NCBI RefSeq assembly: GCF_900631945.1 | Contig: NZ_UZWE01000033.1 | Span: 1-64,000 of the forward strand | Source of the DNA: Paracoccus haematequi | GTDB taxonomy: Bacteria > Pseudomonadota > Alphaproteobacteria > Rhodobacterales > Rhodobacteraceae | Length of the DNA stretch: 64,000 bases | Direction: 5' to 3' | Shown: piece after piece, positions 8,384-16,580 of the stretch | How positions within the stretch are numbered: the first letter of the stretch is position 1 | Layout of the letters: each line of letters opens with the position of its first letter | Position numbers and translations under genes: made by a program | The notes under the pieces: generated by a model | What the model saw: only the letters and a program-made list of their open reading frames with translations | What the model was told of the DNA's origin: nothing | Database searches by the model: none

Positions 8384-9052
8384 CTAGCGGGCGGCCTGCG
8401 CCTGGATCGCGGCGATGCGCCGGGCGGTGGGGGGATGGGACAGCAGCCAGGCGGGGGCGGTGCCGCGGTTGCCCGTCAGCCGGTCCAGCTTCTGGAACAG
8501 CGAGACCTGCGGTTCGGTCCCCAGGCCCGCGCGGATCATCAGGGCGCTGGCGAAGCGGTCGGCCTCGAATTCATCCTCGCGCGACAGACGGGCGGCGACG
8601 GCGGTCGCCACGATGCCCGCGATCCAGGCGCCCAGGCCGGGGATGAACCGGCCCAGCACCCCGGCAAGCGCCATGCGGATGGCGTTCTGGCCCGCGAAGT
8701 CGATCATCCGCCGCCGGGCATGGCCATGGGCGACGTGCCCCAGTTCATGGGCTACGACGCTGGCCAGTTCCTCGGGCGTGACCTCACCCGCGTCCAGCTT
8801 GTCCAGAAAGCCCCGCGTCAGGAAGATCCGGCCGTCCGGGGCGGCAAGACCGTTGACCGGCGCGACCTCGTAGACATGGGCGCGGACCGGGGGCAGGTCC
8901 ATGGCCCGGCCCAGCCGTTCCAGCATCGGCGTCAGGCGGGGATGGTTCAGCGGCGTCGATTTCTGGTTCAGCTCCTGTTTCAGCCGCCACAGGGAAAAGA
9001 ACCACATGGCGGCCAGATACAGGATCAGCAGGATGATCGGCGTGTATTTCAT
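8384..9052 (-). CDS. M48-family zinc metalloprotease
   Basis: This 222-residue protein has an N-terminal membrane anchor (about residues 4-22) followed by an M48 peptidase domain. The zinc-binding HELGH is at 102-106, and a downstream EFEAD segment (161-165) supplies the third ligand. A hydrophobic region at 128-155 may be a second membrane segment. The likely role is membrane-protein or periplasmic quality control, as for HtpX/LoiP relatives. It lies five bases after the DedA gene on the same strand and is probably co-transcribed. It is shorter than HtpX. Confidence 0.88.
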   Translation of the reverse strand: MKYTPIILLILYLAAMWFFSLWRLKQELNQKSTPLNHPRLTPMLERLGRAMDLPPVRAHVYEVAPVNGLAAPDGRIFLTRGFLDKLDAGEVTPEELASVVAHELGHVAHGHARRRMIDFAGQNAIRMALAGVLGRFIPGLGAWIAGIVATAVAARLSREDEFEADRFASALMIRAGLGTEPQVSLFQKLDRLTGNRGTAPAWLLSHPPTARRIAAIQAQAAR

Positions 9053-9057
9053 GGCCC

Positions 9058-9645
9058 CTATATGGTCCCGCCGCCCCGCCGGTGCCAGAGCCATCGCAAC
9101 CCCAGCAGCACGGCGGCAAGGCCAAGCCCGACGGCCACCGCCTTCAGCGCCGCGCCCTCGCTGTGACGAAACCCGCGCGCCATCAGATGGCCCAGAGTCA
9201 GGTGCAGCACCGCCCACAGGCATTCGCCCGCAAGGCTGGCAGCGGCGAACCGGCCCGCCGTCATGCCGGTGGCGCCCGCGACATAGTTCGTGGCCGGGCC
9301 AAGCGGCGTGATCAGCCAGCGGGACAGGAACACAGCCAGCACCCCGCGCCGGGCGATCAGGGCGCGGGCGCGCCCGAACAGCGCCGCGCGGCGGCTGCCG
9401 GGGCGGTTCAGCCAGGGCTCCAGCCGGTGCGCCAGGCCGAAGGCCGCCAGGTCGCCCGCCGTCGCGCCGACAACCGCACCCGCCACCAGTTCCGGCAGCC
9501 ACAGATGACCCGTCCCCGACAAGGCCCCCGCCGTCAGCAGCAGGGCCGAGGTCGGCAGCGGCACCATCATGCAGGACAGGAAGGCCGAGACTGCCAGCAC
9601 CAGCGGCCCCCAATGCGGCAGCAGGGCGGCCAGGCCCTGCGTCAT
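9058..9645 (-). CDS. DedA/VTT-domain membrane protein
   Basis: This 195-residue integral membrane protein has about five hydrophobic segments. A central SRWLITPLGPATNYVAG block resembles the re-entrant conserved region of DedA (VTT/SNARE-associated) proteins. DedA members affect lipid-carrier flipping, membrane potential and envelope integrity. Its ATG overlaps the stop of the VWA gene by four bases, so I chose 9645 rather than longer frames. It ends five bases before the M48 gene. Confidence 0.82.
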   Translation of the reverse strand: MTQGLAALLPHWGPLVLAVSAFLSCMMVPLPTSALLLTAGALSGTGHLWLPELVAGAVVGATAGDLAAFGLAHRLEPWLNRPGSRRAALFGRARALIARRGVLAVFLSRWLITPLGPATNYVAGATGMTAGRFAAASLAGECLWAVLHLTLGHLMARGFRHSEGAALKAVAVGLGLAAVLLGLRWLWHRRGGGTI

Positions 9646-10823
9646 CCCAGGATCCGCATGGCCTGGGTCAGCCCGTCCAGCGTCAGCGGCATCATGCGGT
9701 TCTCGAAAATCCGCCCGATCATCGCGATGGACTGCGTATGGCCCCAATGCGCCTGCGGGACGGGGTTCAGCCAGACGTGATCGGGCCATGTCTCGGTCGC
9801 GCGGCGCAGCCAGACCTCGCCCGCCTCGGGGTTCCAGTGTTCGTTGGCGCCGCCGGGCACCGCGATCTCGTAGGGCGACATCGAGGCGTCGCCCACGAAG
9901 ATGCATTTATAGTCGCGGCCGAAGCGGTGCAGCACGTCCCAGGTCGGCGTCTGTTCGGTCCAGCGGCGGTGGTTGTCGGTCCACACGCCTTCGTAAAGGC
10001 AGTTGTGGAAATAGAAATGCTGCATGTGCTTGAATTCCGCGCGGGCGGCCGAGAACAGCTCGTCCACGACGCGGATATGGTCGTCCATCGACCCGCCCAC
10101 GTCCAGAAACAGCAGCACCTTGACGGCGTTGCGCCGTTCGGGCCGGGTCTGCACGTCGATATAGCCGTGGTCCGCCGTCGCGCGGATCGTGGCGAGCAGG
10201 TCCAGTTCGTCCGCCGCGCCATGCCGCGCCCATTGCCGCAGCCGCTTCAGCGCCACCTTGATGTTGCGGGTGCCCAGATCCACGCTGTCGTCGAAATCGC
10301 GGAACTCTCGCTTGTCCCAGACCTTGACCGCCCGGCGGTGGCGGGATTCGTGCTGGCCGATGCGCACGCCTTCGGGATTGTATCCATAGGCGCCGAAGGG
10401 CGAGGTGCCCGCCGTGCCGATCCACTTGCTGCCGCCCTGATGGCGGCCCTGTTGTTCGGCCAGCCGCTCGCGCAGCTTGTCCATCAGCGCCTCGAAACTG
10501 CCGCTGCCTTGGACTTCTGCCTTCTCGGCATCCGTCAGAAGCTTTTCGGCCAGCTTCTCCAGCCAGTCGCGGGGGATCGCCTGCTCGGTCACAAGGGCCT
10601 GGATTGGGATGGTTTCCAGGCCGGAAAACGCCTCGGCGAAGGCGCGGTCGAAGCGATCCAGGTGACGTTCGTCCTTGACCAGCGACAGCCGCGCCAGATG
10701 ATAGAAGCCGTCCACGGACCAATCGGCCAGACCGGCCTGCATTCCGGCCATCAGGTCCAGCCATTCCCGCAGCGACACCGGAACCCCGTGCCGGCGCAGG
10801 CTGTCCAGGAACGGCACGAACAT
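9642..10823 (-). CDS. VWA-domain protein (CoxE-like)
   Basis: This 393-residue cytoplasmic protein has an uncharacterised N-terminal half and a C-terminal von Willebrand A fold. The MIDAS-type motif DVGGSM is at about 241-246, with a glycine in place of the usual second variable position. Proteins of this kind usually work with MoxR-type AAA ATPases as insertion or maturation chaperones. No MoxR gene is adjacent; the AAA ATPase at 55.3 kb is CobS. The ATG lies within a TGATG overlap with the small membrane gene upstream and overlaps the DedA gene downstream. Confidence 0.88.
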   Translation of the reverse strand: MFVPFLDSLRRHGVPVSLREWLDLMAGMQAGLADWSVDGFYHLARLSLVKDERHLDRFDRAFAEAFSGLETIPIQALVTEQAIPRDWLEKLAEKLLTDAEKAEVQGSGSFEALMDKLRERLAEQQGRHQGGSKWIGTAGTSPFGAYGYNPEGVRIGQHESRHRRAVKVWDKREFRDFDDSVDLGTRNIKVALKRLRQWARHGAADELDLLATIRATADHGYIDVQTRPERRNAVKVLLFLDVGGSMDDHIRVVDELFSAARAEFKHMQHFYFHNCLYEGVWTDNHRRWTEQTPTWDVLHRFGRDYKCIFVGDASMSPYEIAVPGGANEHWNPEAGEVWLRRATETWPDHVWLNPVPQAHWGHTQSIAMIGRIFENRMMPLTLDGLTQAMRILG

Positions 10824-11005
10824 CACATCATCCGATCCAGGATCACGGTGGCGAACAGGCCCAGGACCGCCAAGGCCATGGCAAATCCCGCCGCGTATTG
10901 CGCGCGGTCCCGCCGGGTGCCGCCCAACTGCCCGGCGCGGCGCCAGCCGAGGATTGCGCCGATAAGGGCGGCGGCGATGACGATCATGACGGCTCCTTGG
11001 GACAT
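10823..11005 (-). CDS. Small two-helix membrane protein
   Basis: This 60-residue protein starts MSQGAVM. It has hydrophobic helices at about residues 4-19 and 39-56, separated by an arginine-rich loop (GWRRAGQLGGTRRDR), which suggests a hairpin with a cytoplasmic loop. A GGAGCC ribosome binding site precedes the ATG. Its stop overlaps the start of the VWA gene, so it heads this minus-strand operon. The function is unknown. Confidence 0.65.
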   Translation of the reverse strand: MSQGAVMIVIAAALIGAILGWRRAGQLGGTRRDRAQYAAGFAMALAVLGLFATVILDRMM

Positions 11006-11204
11006 GCGCTTGGCTTTCCTGATAGGCCGTGGCGCCATGCTGCGCAACCGGCCGGGCGGGGGCAGAGGTTTTTCCGCTGCCGCCGTTCGGTCCGGTCGAT
11101 GCGCCCGGCACCATCGACGTGCATCCGCATTTCATGAGCGGCAATGCCCGCCGCTGGATGGGCATCGACCGGCAGGGGGTCCGGCTGGCGGCCTTCTTCG
11201 GCGA

Positions 11205-12548
11205 TCACCCGGCCTGGACCGCAGTCGGGCCGCCCTGACCGCGCAGCATCGCGCGGAAGGCGTGCCAACTGGCCTTGGGCGTCCGCAACTGGGTCGCGTA
11301 ATCGACATGGACCAGCCCGAAGCGCGGACCATAGCCCCAAGCCCATTCGAAATTGTCCAGAAGCGACCAATAGAAGAAGCCGCGCAGATTGACGCCCGCC
11401 TCGATCGCCGCGCGGGCGGCGCGCAGGTGGTCGCCGATGAAGGCGACGCGGCGCGGATCGGCGGCGATGTCGGGACCGGCAGCCTCGGCCATGCCGTTTT
11501 CGGTGACGACGATCGGCAGGCTGCCGACATGGTCTCGGGACAGGCGGGTCAGGAACTCGGTCAGCCCCTCGGGCCGGATCTCCCAGCCCATCTGGGTCTT
11601 GGGCAGGGGGCCGTCCACCGCGCGGTCATGCGGCCACAGCGCGCCGTCGCCCGCGTAAAGCCTGCGGGTGTAATAGTTCACGCCCAGCCAGTCGATGGGC
11701 TGGGAAATCCGCTCCATATCGGCTTGCCAGCCCTGCGGCAGGTGCGGTTCCAAACCGTCGAGCGCCCTCTGCGGATAGCCCTGGCCCATGATCGCGCGAA
11801 TGAACCACTGGTTATAGATCGCGTCCTGCACCTCGGCCGCGCGGATGGCGGCCGGGCCGTCGTCGGCGGGATGCGCGGTTTCGAAATTCAGGACGATGCC
11901 CAGGTTCCGCGCGCCACCGGCCCGCAGCGCCTGCGTCGCGGTGCCATGGGCCAGCAGGACATGGTGCATGGCGCGGGCGGCGGCGCGGATGTCGCGCAGG
12001 CCGGGGGCGTGGTGGCCCAGGAAATGCGACAGCCAGGCGATGCACCACGGCTCGTTCAGGGTGGCCGTGCTGGCCAGCCGGTCGCCCAGACGCGCATGCA
12101 GCGTGGCGCAGTAATCGGCGAAGCGCGCGGCGATGTCGCGGTTCCGCCAGCCGCCGATATCCGACAGCGCGGCGGGCAGATCCCAGTGATAGCAGGTCAG
12201 GTGCGGCTGAAGGCCCCGTTCGACCATCCCGTCCACCAGCCGGTCATAGAAATCCAGCCCCTGCGAGTTCACCGTGAGCCCGTCCGGCATCACCCGCGCC
12301 CACGAGGCCGAGAAGCGATAGGCCGAAAACCCCGCGTCTCGGATCAGGTCCAGATCTTCCTGCCAGCGGTGGTAATGGTCGCAGGCGATGCTGCCGTCGC
12401 TGGCATCCGCGATGGTGCCGGGCGTTGCGGCGAAGGTGTCCCAGTGCGACAGACCCGCGCCGCCATGGCTGGACCCCTCGATCTGATAGGCGGATGCGGC
12501 GACGCCGAAGGTGAAGTCGGGCGGGAAGGTCGCACGGTCTGGCAGCAT
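11205..12548 (-). CDS. bglA: GH1 beta-glucosidase
   Basis: This 447-residue cytoplasmic retaining beta-glycosidase belongs to family GH1. The N-terminal FGVAASAYQIEG signature is at about 14-25. The acid/base is in TLNEPW (E166) and the nucleophile in VTENG (E350). Length is standard and there is no signal peptide. The natural substrate is probably a beta-glucoside disaccharide taken up by a transporter that is not in this window. It starts ten bases after sitD and may be transcribed with the manganese transporter, an odd pairing. Confidence 0.95.
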   Translation of the reverse strand: MLPDRATFPPDFTFGVAASAYQIEGSSHGGAGLSHWDTFAATPGTIADASDGSIACDHYHRWQEDLDLIRDAGFSAYRFSASWARVMPDGLTVNSQGLDFYDRLVDGMVERGLQPHLTCYHWDLPAALSDIGGWRNRDIAARFADYCATLHARLGDRLASTATLNEPWCIAWLSHFLGHHAPGLRDIRAAARAMHHVLLAHGTATQALRAGGARNLGIVLNFETAHPADDGPAAIRAAEVQDAIYNQWFIRAIMGQGYPQRALDGLEPHLPQGWQADMERISQPIDWLGVNYYTRRLYAGDGALWPHDRAVDGPLPKTQMGWEIRPEGLTEFLTRLSRDHVGSLPIVVTENGMAEAAGPDIAADPRRVAFIGDHLRAARAAIEAGVNLRGFFYWSLLDNFEWAWGYGPRFGLVHVDYATQLRTPKASWHAFRAMLRGQGGPTAVQAG

Positions 12549-12558
12549 GGTTTCCCCC

Positions 12559-13386
12559 TTATCCTGTGACGGCGCGGCGGGCGGTCAGTTGCCGCCAGGC
12601 GAAGACCAGCGTGAACAGCGCGGTCATCACCACCACGATGGTCGGGGCGGGGGCGCTGTCCAGCCAGAAGCTGATCCAGATGCCCAGCAGGCTTGACCCC
12701 GTGCCGATCAGCACCGACAGCGCCAGCATCGCCTGCAAGCGCCGGGTCAGCAGAAAGGCGATCGCCCCCGGCGCGATCAGCAGCGACACCGACAGGATGA
12801 TGCCCACCGCCGACAGCATGGCGACGACCACGGCGGAAATCATCGCCAGCATCCCGTAATGCAGCCATGCGACCGGCAGCCCGGCCACCCGCGCCTGCAC
12901 CGGATCGAAGACCAGCAGCGCGAAGTCCCGCCATTTCAGGACCAGCACCAGCGCCACCACGGCCGAGATCGACCCGGCCGAGATGAAGTCCTCGCGGCCT
13001 ACGCCCAGGATATTGCCGAACAGGATATGGTCCAGATGCACGTCGGTCGGGAACTGCGTATAGATGACGATCCCCAGGCCGAACATGCCCGACATGACCA
13101 CGCCCAGGGTGGTGTCGGGTTTCACCCGGCTGTTGGCGTCCAGCCAGCCCGCCGCAAGCGCGCAGATCATTCCCGCCACGAAGGCGCCGATCAACAGCGG
13201 GATGCCCGCCAGATAGGCGATGACGATGCCCGGCAGCACCGCGTGGCTGATGCCGTCGCCCATCAGCGCCCAGCCGCGCAGCACCAGGAAGCAGCTGAGC
13301 AGCGATGCGGGAATCGCGACGATGACGGCGATCAGCAGCGCATCGACCATGAAGGGGAAGGCGAAGGGGGCGGTCAACCAGGTCAT
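12559..13386 (-). CDS. sitD: Metal ABC transporter permease (Mn/Fe type)
   Basis: This 275-residue inner-membrane permease of the ABC-3 (ZnuB/MntC/SitCD) family has about eight hydrophobic helices. The family motif RGWALMGDGISHAVLPG is at about 37-53 and a LLIAPGAIAFLL segment lies near 205-216. It is a paralogue of the preceding gene, and the two should form a heterodimeric channel. The ATG at 13386 overlaps the stop of sitC by four bases. Confidence 0.88.
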   Translation of the reverse strand: MTWLTAPFAFPFMVDALLIAVIVAIPASLLSCFLVLRGWALMGDGISHAVLPGIVIAYLAGIPLLIGAFVAGMICALAAGWLDANSRVKPDTTLGVVMSGMFGLGIVIYTQFPTDVHLDHILFGNILGVGREDFISAGSISAVVALVLVLKWRDFALLVFDPVQARVAGLPVAWLHYGMLAMISAVVVAMLSAVGIILSVSLLIAPGAIAFLLTRRLQAMLALSVLIGTGSSLLGIWISFWLDSAPAPTIVVVMTALFTLVFAWRQLTARRAVTG

Positions 13387-14234
13387 CGCACAGCCTCCCG
13401 GATGCGGCGGCGGGTGGCAAGGATGCCGTGGGTCGGCGCGAAGGCGAAGGCCAGCAGGAAGATCAGCGTCTGCATGACGACGATGATGCCCCCGGTCGCG
13501 CCGTCGAGAAAGAAGCTGAGATAGGCGCCAATACCCGAGGTCAGCGCGCCGATGGCGACCGACAGCGCGATCAGCCGCGGAAAGCGGTCGGTCAGCAGAT
13601 AGGCGGTGGCGCCGGGCGTCACCACCATGGCGATGACCAGGAAGGCGCCTACGGTCTGCATGGCCGCGACGGTCGAGGCCGCCAGCAGCGTGAAGAACAG
13701 GACGCGCAGCCGCCCCGGATGCAGGCCGATGGTGCGGGCATGGCTTTCGTCGAAGAACACCACCATCAGGTCGCGCCATTTCGCCAGCAGCACCACCAGC
13801 GACACCCCGCCGATGATCGCCAGTTGCAGCGTGTCCGCGGGCGAGATCGCCAGGATATTGCCCATGGTGATCGCCTGAAGATCGACCGAGACCGGATTGA
13901 GCGAGATCATGAACAGCCCGATCCCGAAGAAGCCAGTGAAGATCAGCCCGATGATCGCGTCCTCTTTCAGCCCGGTGCGGCTGTTCAGGAACAGCATGGT
14001 CAGCGCCGCCAGCCCGCCGGACAGGAAGGCGCCAAGCGCGAAGGGCAGGCCCAGCATATAGGCGCCCGCCACGCCCGGCACGATGGAATGCGACAGAGCG
14101 TCGCCGATCAGGCTCCAGCCTTTCAGCATCAGATAGGCGGACAGGAAGGCGCAGACCCCGCCGACCAGGGCCGAGACCCAGATGGCGTTCGCCATGTAGC
14201 CGTAGGTAAAGGGGATCAGCAGGGTATCCATCAT
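13383..14234 (-). CDS. sitC: Metal ABC transporter permease (Mn/Fe type)
   Basis: This protein of about 283 residues is the second ABC-3 permease, with the motif KGWSLIGDALSHSIVPG at about 38-54 and a VVTPGATAYLL segment. Two tandem ATGs (14234 and 14231) are equally good starts. It is separated from the ATPase gene by 85 bases that contain a hairpin-rich repeat. This is unusual inside an otherwise overlapping operon and could reduce expression of the permeases. Confidence 0.88.
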   Translation of the reverse strand: MMDTLLIPFTYGYMANAIWVSALVGGVCAFLSAYLMLKGWSLIGDALSHSIVPGVAGAYMLGLPFALGAFLSGGLAALTMLFLNSRTGLKEDAIIGLIFTGFFGIGLFMISLNPVSVDLQAITMGNILAISPADTLQLAIIGGVSLVVLLAKWRDLMVVFFDESHARTIGLHPGRLRVLFFTLLAASTVAAMQTVGAFLVIAMVVTPGATAYLLTDRFPRLIALSVAIGALTSGIGAYLSFFLDGATGGIIVVMQTLIFLLAFAFAPTHGILATRRRIREAVR

Positions 14235-14250
14235 CAGCGCTGCGCCTTTT

Positions 14251-14305
14251 GCGTCCCGCGGCGGCGGGGGGCCAGCCCCCCGGACCCCCCGGGATATTTG
14301 GACCA
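14251..14305 (+). repeat. Hairpin-containing intergenic repeat, copy 1
   Basis: The segment starts GCGTCCCGCG, has a hairpin with arms GGGGGG and CCCCCC, then a GGACCCCCC run, and ends GGGATATTTGGAC. The same parts occur in the opposite orientation at 27932-27993, and a shorter relative lies at 25541-25603. It sits between sitB and sitC. The match was made by eye. Confidence 0.6.
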
Positions 14306-14319
14306 AGGCAAAGAAGCCA

Positions 14320-15168
14320 TCATTCGCCGTCCTTCCTGCGGGCCCGTTGGTCATAGAAGACCAGCGGGCGTTCGTCGTCGGTGAACACGTCCAGGCTACG
14401 GTGGTCGGCGTCGTCGTGCAGGTCGGTGCCGCCCAGCACGAAATGGCGCAGGACGCCGCCGAAAGCCTGGCGCAGGTTTTCCGGCGTGAAGGTCGTCTCG
14501 GTCGGGCCGCTGGCCAGCACGGTGCCCTTCACCATCACCACGCGGTCGCAATATTCGGGCACGGATCCCAGGTCATGGGTCGAGACCAGCATCACCCGTC
14601 CTTCCTGCCGCAGATCCTTGAGCAGGGCGATGATCGCCTCTTCGGTCTTCACGTCGACGCCGGTGAAGGGTTCGTCCAGCAGGATCACCTGGGCTTCCTG
14701 GGCGATGGCGCGAGCCAGGAAGACGCGCTTTTTCTGGCCGCCGGACAGCTCGCCGATCTGGCGGCTTCGGAAATCGGTCATGCCGACGCGCGCGAGGGCC
14801 GCATCCACCGCCTGCCGGTCGGCGGGGCGGGCGCGGCGGAAAAAGCCCATGTGGCCGTAGCGGCCCATCATCACCACGTCCTGAACCAGGACGGGGAAGG
14901 TCCAGTCCACCTCCTCGGCTTGGGGGACATAGGCGACGAGGTTTCTGGCCAGGGCCTGTTCGACACTGCCGCCCAGGATGCGGACCTGCCCGGATTCGCG
15001 GGGCAGAAGGCCCATCAGCGCCTTGAACAGCGTCGATTTGCCGGCGCCGTTCACGCCCACAAGCGCGGTGACGGATCCCTGCGGCACGGTAAAGCTGGCG
15101 TCGCGCAGGGCCGTCACGCCGCTGCGATAGGCGACGGTCAGGTTCTGGACCTCGATCCCCTGGATCAT
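14320..15168 (-). CDS. sitB: Metal ABC transporter ATPase (Mn/Fe type)
   Basis: This 282-residue ABC ATPase has Walker A GVNGAGKST at about 39-47, signature LSGGQKKR near 138, Walker B VILLDEPF, and the switch histidine in STHDLG. A C-terminal tail of about 40 residues (QAFGGVLRHFVLGG onwards) is typical of metal-type importers. It energises SitCD. Its ATG overlaps the stop of the binding-protein gene by four bases. Confidence 0.93.
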   Translation of the reverse strand: MIQGIEVQNLTVAYRSGVTALRDASFTVPQGSVTALVGVNGAGKSTLFKALMGLLPRESGQVRILGGSVEQALARNLVAYVPQAEEVDWTFPVLVQDVVMMGRYGHMGFFRRARPADRQAVDAALARVGMTDFRSRQIGELSGGQKKRVFLARAIAQEAQVILLDEPFTGVDVKTEEAIIALLKDLRQEGRVMLVSTHDLGSVPEYCDRVVMVKGTVLASGPTETTFTPENLRQAFGGVLRHFVLGGTDLHDDADHRSLDVFTDDERPLVFYDQRARRKDGE

Positions 15169-16037
15169 TCGCGCAATCCGTTCACGATGGTTTCCGAGGT
15201 GACGCGCAGCAGGTCCAGATAGGTCGGCACCGGGCCGCCTGCTTCGGACAGGCTGTCCACATACAGCACGCCGCCATAGCGGGCGCCGGTTTCCGCCGCG
15301 ACCCGACGCGCCGGGCGGTCCGACACGGTGGATTCCGAGAACACCACGCCCACGTCGTTTTCGCGCATCACGTCGATCACATGGCGCACCTGCTGGGGCG
15401 TGCCCTGTGCATCGGCGTTGATCGGCCACAGGTAAAGCTCGCGCAGGCCGAAATCGCGGGCGAGATAGGAGAACGCGCCCTCGGACGTGACCAGCCAGCG
15501 GCGATCCTGGGGCAGAGCGCGGGCGGCGTCGCGCAGCGGCGCGATGGTGTCGGCGATCTGGGTCTTGTAGGCTTGGGCATTGGCGCGATAGGTCGCGGCG
15601 TTTTCGGGATCGGCCCCGGCCATCGCCGCGGCGATGTTGTCCACATAGATCAGCGCCGAATCCAGCGACATCCAGGCATGGGGGTTGGGCTTGCCGTCGT
15701 AATCCCCCCCGGCGATCGAGATCGGCTGGATGCCGTCGCTGACCACGGCGACAGGCACATCGCCCAACTGGTCGATGAACTGCTGGAACCAGCTTTCCAG
15801 GTTCAGCCCGTTCATCAGGATCAGATCCGCATCCGCCGTGCGCACCAGGTCGCCGGAGGTTGGCTGGTAGTTGTGAATTTCGGCCCCTGGCTTGGTGATC
15901 GATTCCACCTCTGCCGCGTCGCCCGCCACGTTGCGGGCCATGTCGGCGATGATCGTGAAGGTCGTTGCGACCTTCAGCTGGTCGGCCTGCGCGGGCAGGG
16001 CAGTCAGAGCGAAGGCCAGGGCAAGGGGCAGTTTCAT
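15165..16037 (-). CDS. sitA: Periplasmic Mn/Fe-binding protein of an ABC transporter
   Basis: This 290-residue cluster A-I substrate-binding protein has a signal peptide of about 18 residues ending ALPAQA. The expected metal ligands are present: H55, H120 (PNPHAWMSL), E186 and D261. The H-H-E-D set and the absence of a histidine-rich loop fit manganese/iron binders (PsaA, SitA) better than ZnuA. It heads the sitABCD(-bglA) run and is divergent from a Fur/Mur-family gene with operator-like palindromes between them. Confidence 0.9.
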   Translation of the reverse strand: MKLPLALAFALTALPAQADQLKVATTFTIIADMARNVAGDAAEVESITKPGAEIHNYQPTSGDLVRTADADLILMNGLNLESWFQQFIDQLGDVPVAVVSDGIQPISIAGGDYDGKPNPHAWMSLDSALIYVDNIAAAMAGADPENAATYRANAQAYKTQIADTIAPLRDAARALPQDRRWLVTSEGAFSYLARDFGLRELYLWPINADAQGTPQQVRHVIDVMRENDVGVVFSESTVSDRPARRVAAETGARYGGVLYVDSLSEAGGPVPTYLDLLRVTSETIVNGLRE

Positions 16038-16073
16038 CGGTCTTTATTCCAATCTCGATCCAACCATGGCGCA

Positions 16074-16102
16074 GTTATGTGCGAATGACTCTCAACTGTC
16101 AA
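16074..16102 (-). promoter_or_regulatory. sitA promoter
   Basis: On the minus strand TTGACA (16097-16102) and CATAAC (16074-16079) are separated by 17 bases, about 40 bases upstream of the sitA ATG. The -35 matches the sigma-70 consensus exactly and the -10 at four of six positions. The -35 hexamer overlaps the inverted repeat at 16091-16110, so a repressor bound there would block RNA polymerase. Confidence 0.65.
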
Positions 16103-16110
16103 GAGTTGAG
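16091..16110. promoter_or_regulatory. Probable Fur/Mur-family operator
   Basis: A perfect inverted repeat has arms CTCAACT and AGTTGAG with a six-base spacer, and it covers the sitA -35. Four bases further on there is a second, perfect palindrome, AGTTGCAACT at 16115-16124, close to the start of the fur-like gene. In Rhizobium and Rhodobacter relatives Mur represses sitABCD when manganese is replete. Binding here is inferred from location and symmetry. Confidence 0.55.
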
Positions 16111-16133
16111 AATTAGTTGCAACTGGGCGCCGG

Positions 16134-16580
16134 ATGCTGCATGACGGATTCATGGAAAACCGTGCTTCACAATTGGAACAGGCTTTGCGGCGCGCCGGGG
16201 TGCGCGTGACGCGGCAGCGCGCGGCGTTGCTGCGGGTGATCGCGGCCAGCGAGGATCATCCCGACGCCGCCGAACTGCACCGCCGGGCCGAGGCTGCGGG
16301 CGCGGGCGTGTCGCTGGCGACGGTCTATCGCACGCTCACCACGTTGCAGACCCAGGGCGTCATCGACAAACTGGAATTCCAGGGCGAACCGGCCCGATGG
16401 GAGGCTGCGGACCAGCGGCACCACGACCACATGATCGACCTGGATACGGGCGAGGTGATGGAGTTCACCAACGACCGCATCGAACGCCTGCAGGCCGAGA
16501 TTGCGGCCGAGATGGGATATGACATCGTCCATCACCGGCTGGAGCTGTATGTGCGGCGGCGCGGCAGCCCCGGCGCGTGA
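16134..16580 (+). CDS. mur: Fur-family metalloregulator (Mur-like)
   Basis: This protein of up to 148 residues has the Fur winged helix (GVRVTRQRAALL, then SLATVYRTLTTLQ with the recognition helix) and the metal-site motif HHDH at 96-99. It lacks the structural CxxC pairs of E. coli Fur, as do the alphaproteobacterial Fur/Mur proteins that sense manganese. It is divergent from sitABCD and is the obvious candidate regulator. ATG 16134 and ATG 16152 (MENRAS) are both possible starts; neither has a strong ribosome binding site. Confidence 0.88.
   Translation: MLHDGFMENRASQLEQALRRAGVRVTRQRAALLRVIAASEDHPDAAELHRRAEAAGAGVSLATVYRTLTTLQTQGVIDKLEFQGEPARWEAADQRHHDHMIDLDTGEVMEFTNDRIERLQAEIAAEMGYDIVHHRLELYVRRRGSPGA

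Noticed and set aside
11029..11238. A 69-codon plus-strand ORF in the gap before the beta-glucosidase end
   Set aside because: It overlaps the bglA stop by 34 bases, lacks a good ribosome binding site and has no recognisable motif. A short gene starting at 11133 cannot be excluded but is unsupported.
9738..12569. A 943-codon plus-strand open frame
   Set aside because: It runs antisense to the VWA, small membrane and beta-glucosidase genes, has biased shadow composition rich in Arg, Gln, His and Pro, and contains no motif.
12559..16037. Zinc uptake system (znuABC) for the metal transporter
   Set aside because: There are two different permease genes, the binding protein has H-H-E-D ligands and no His-rich loop, and the adjacent regulator is Fur/Mur-like without CxxC motifs. 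These fit manganese/iron transport better.
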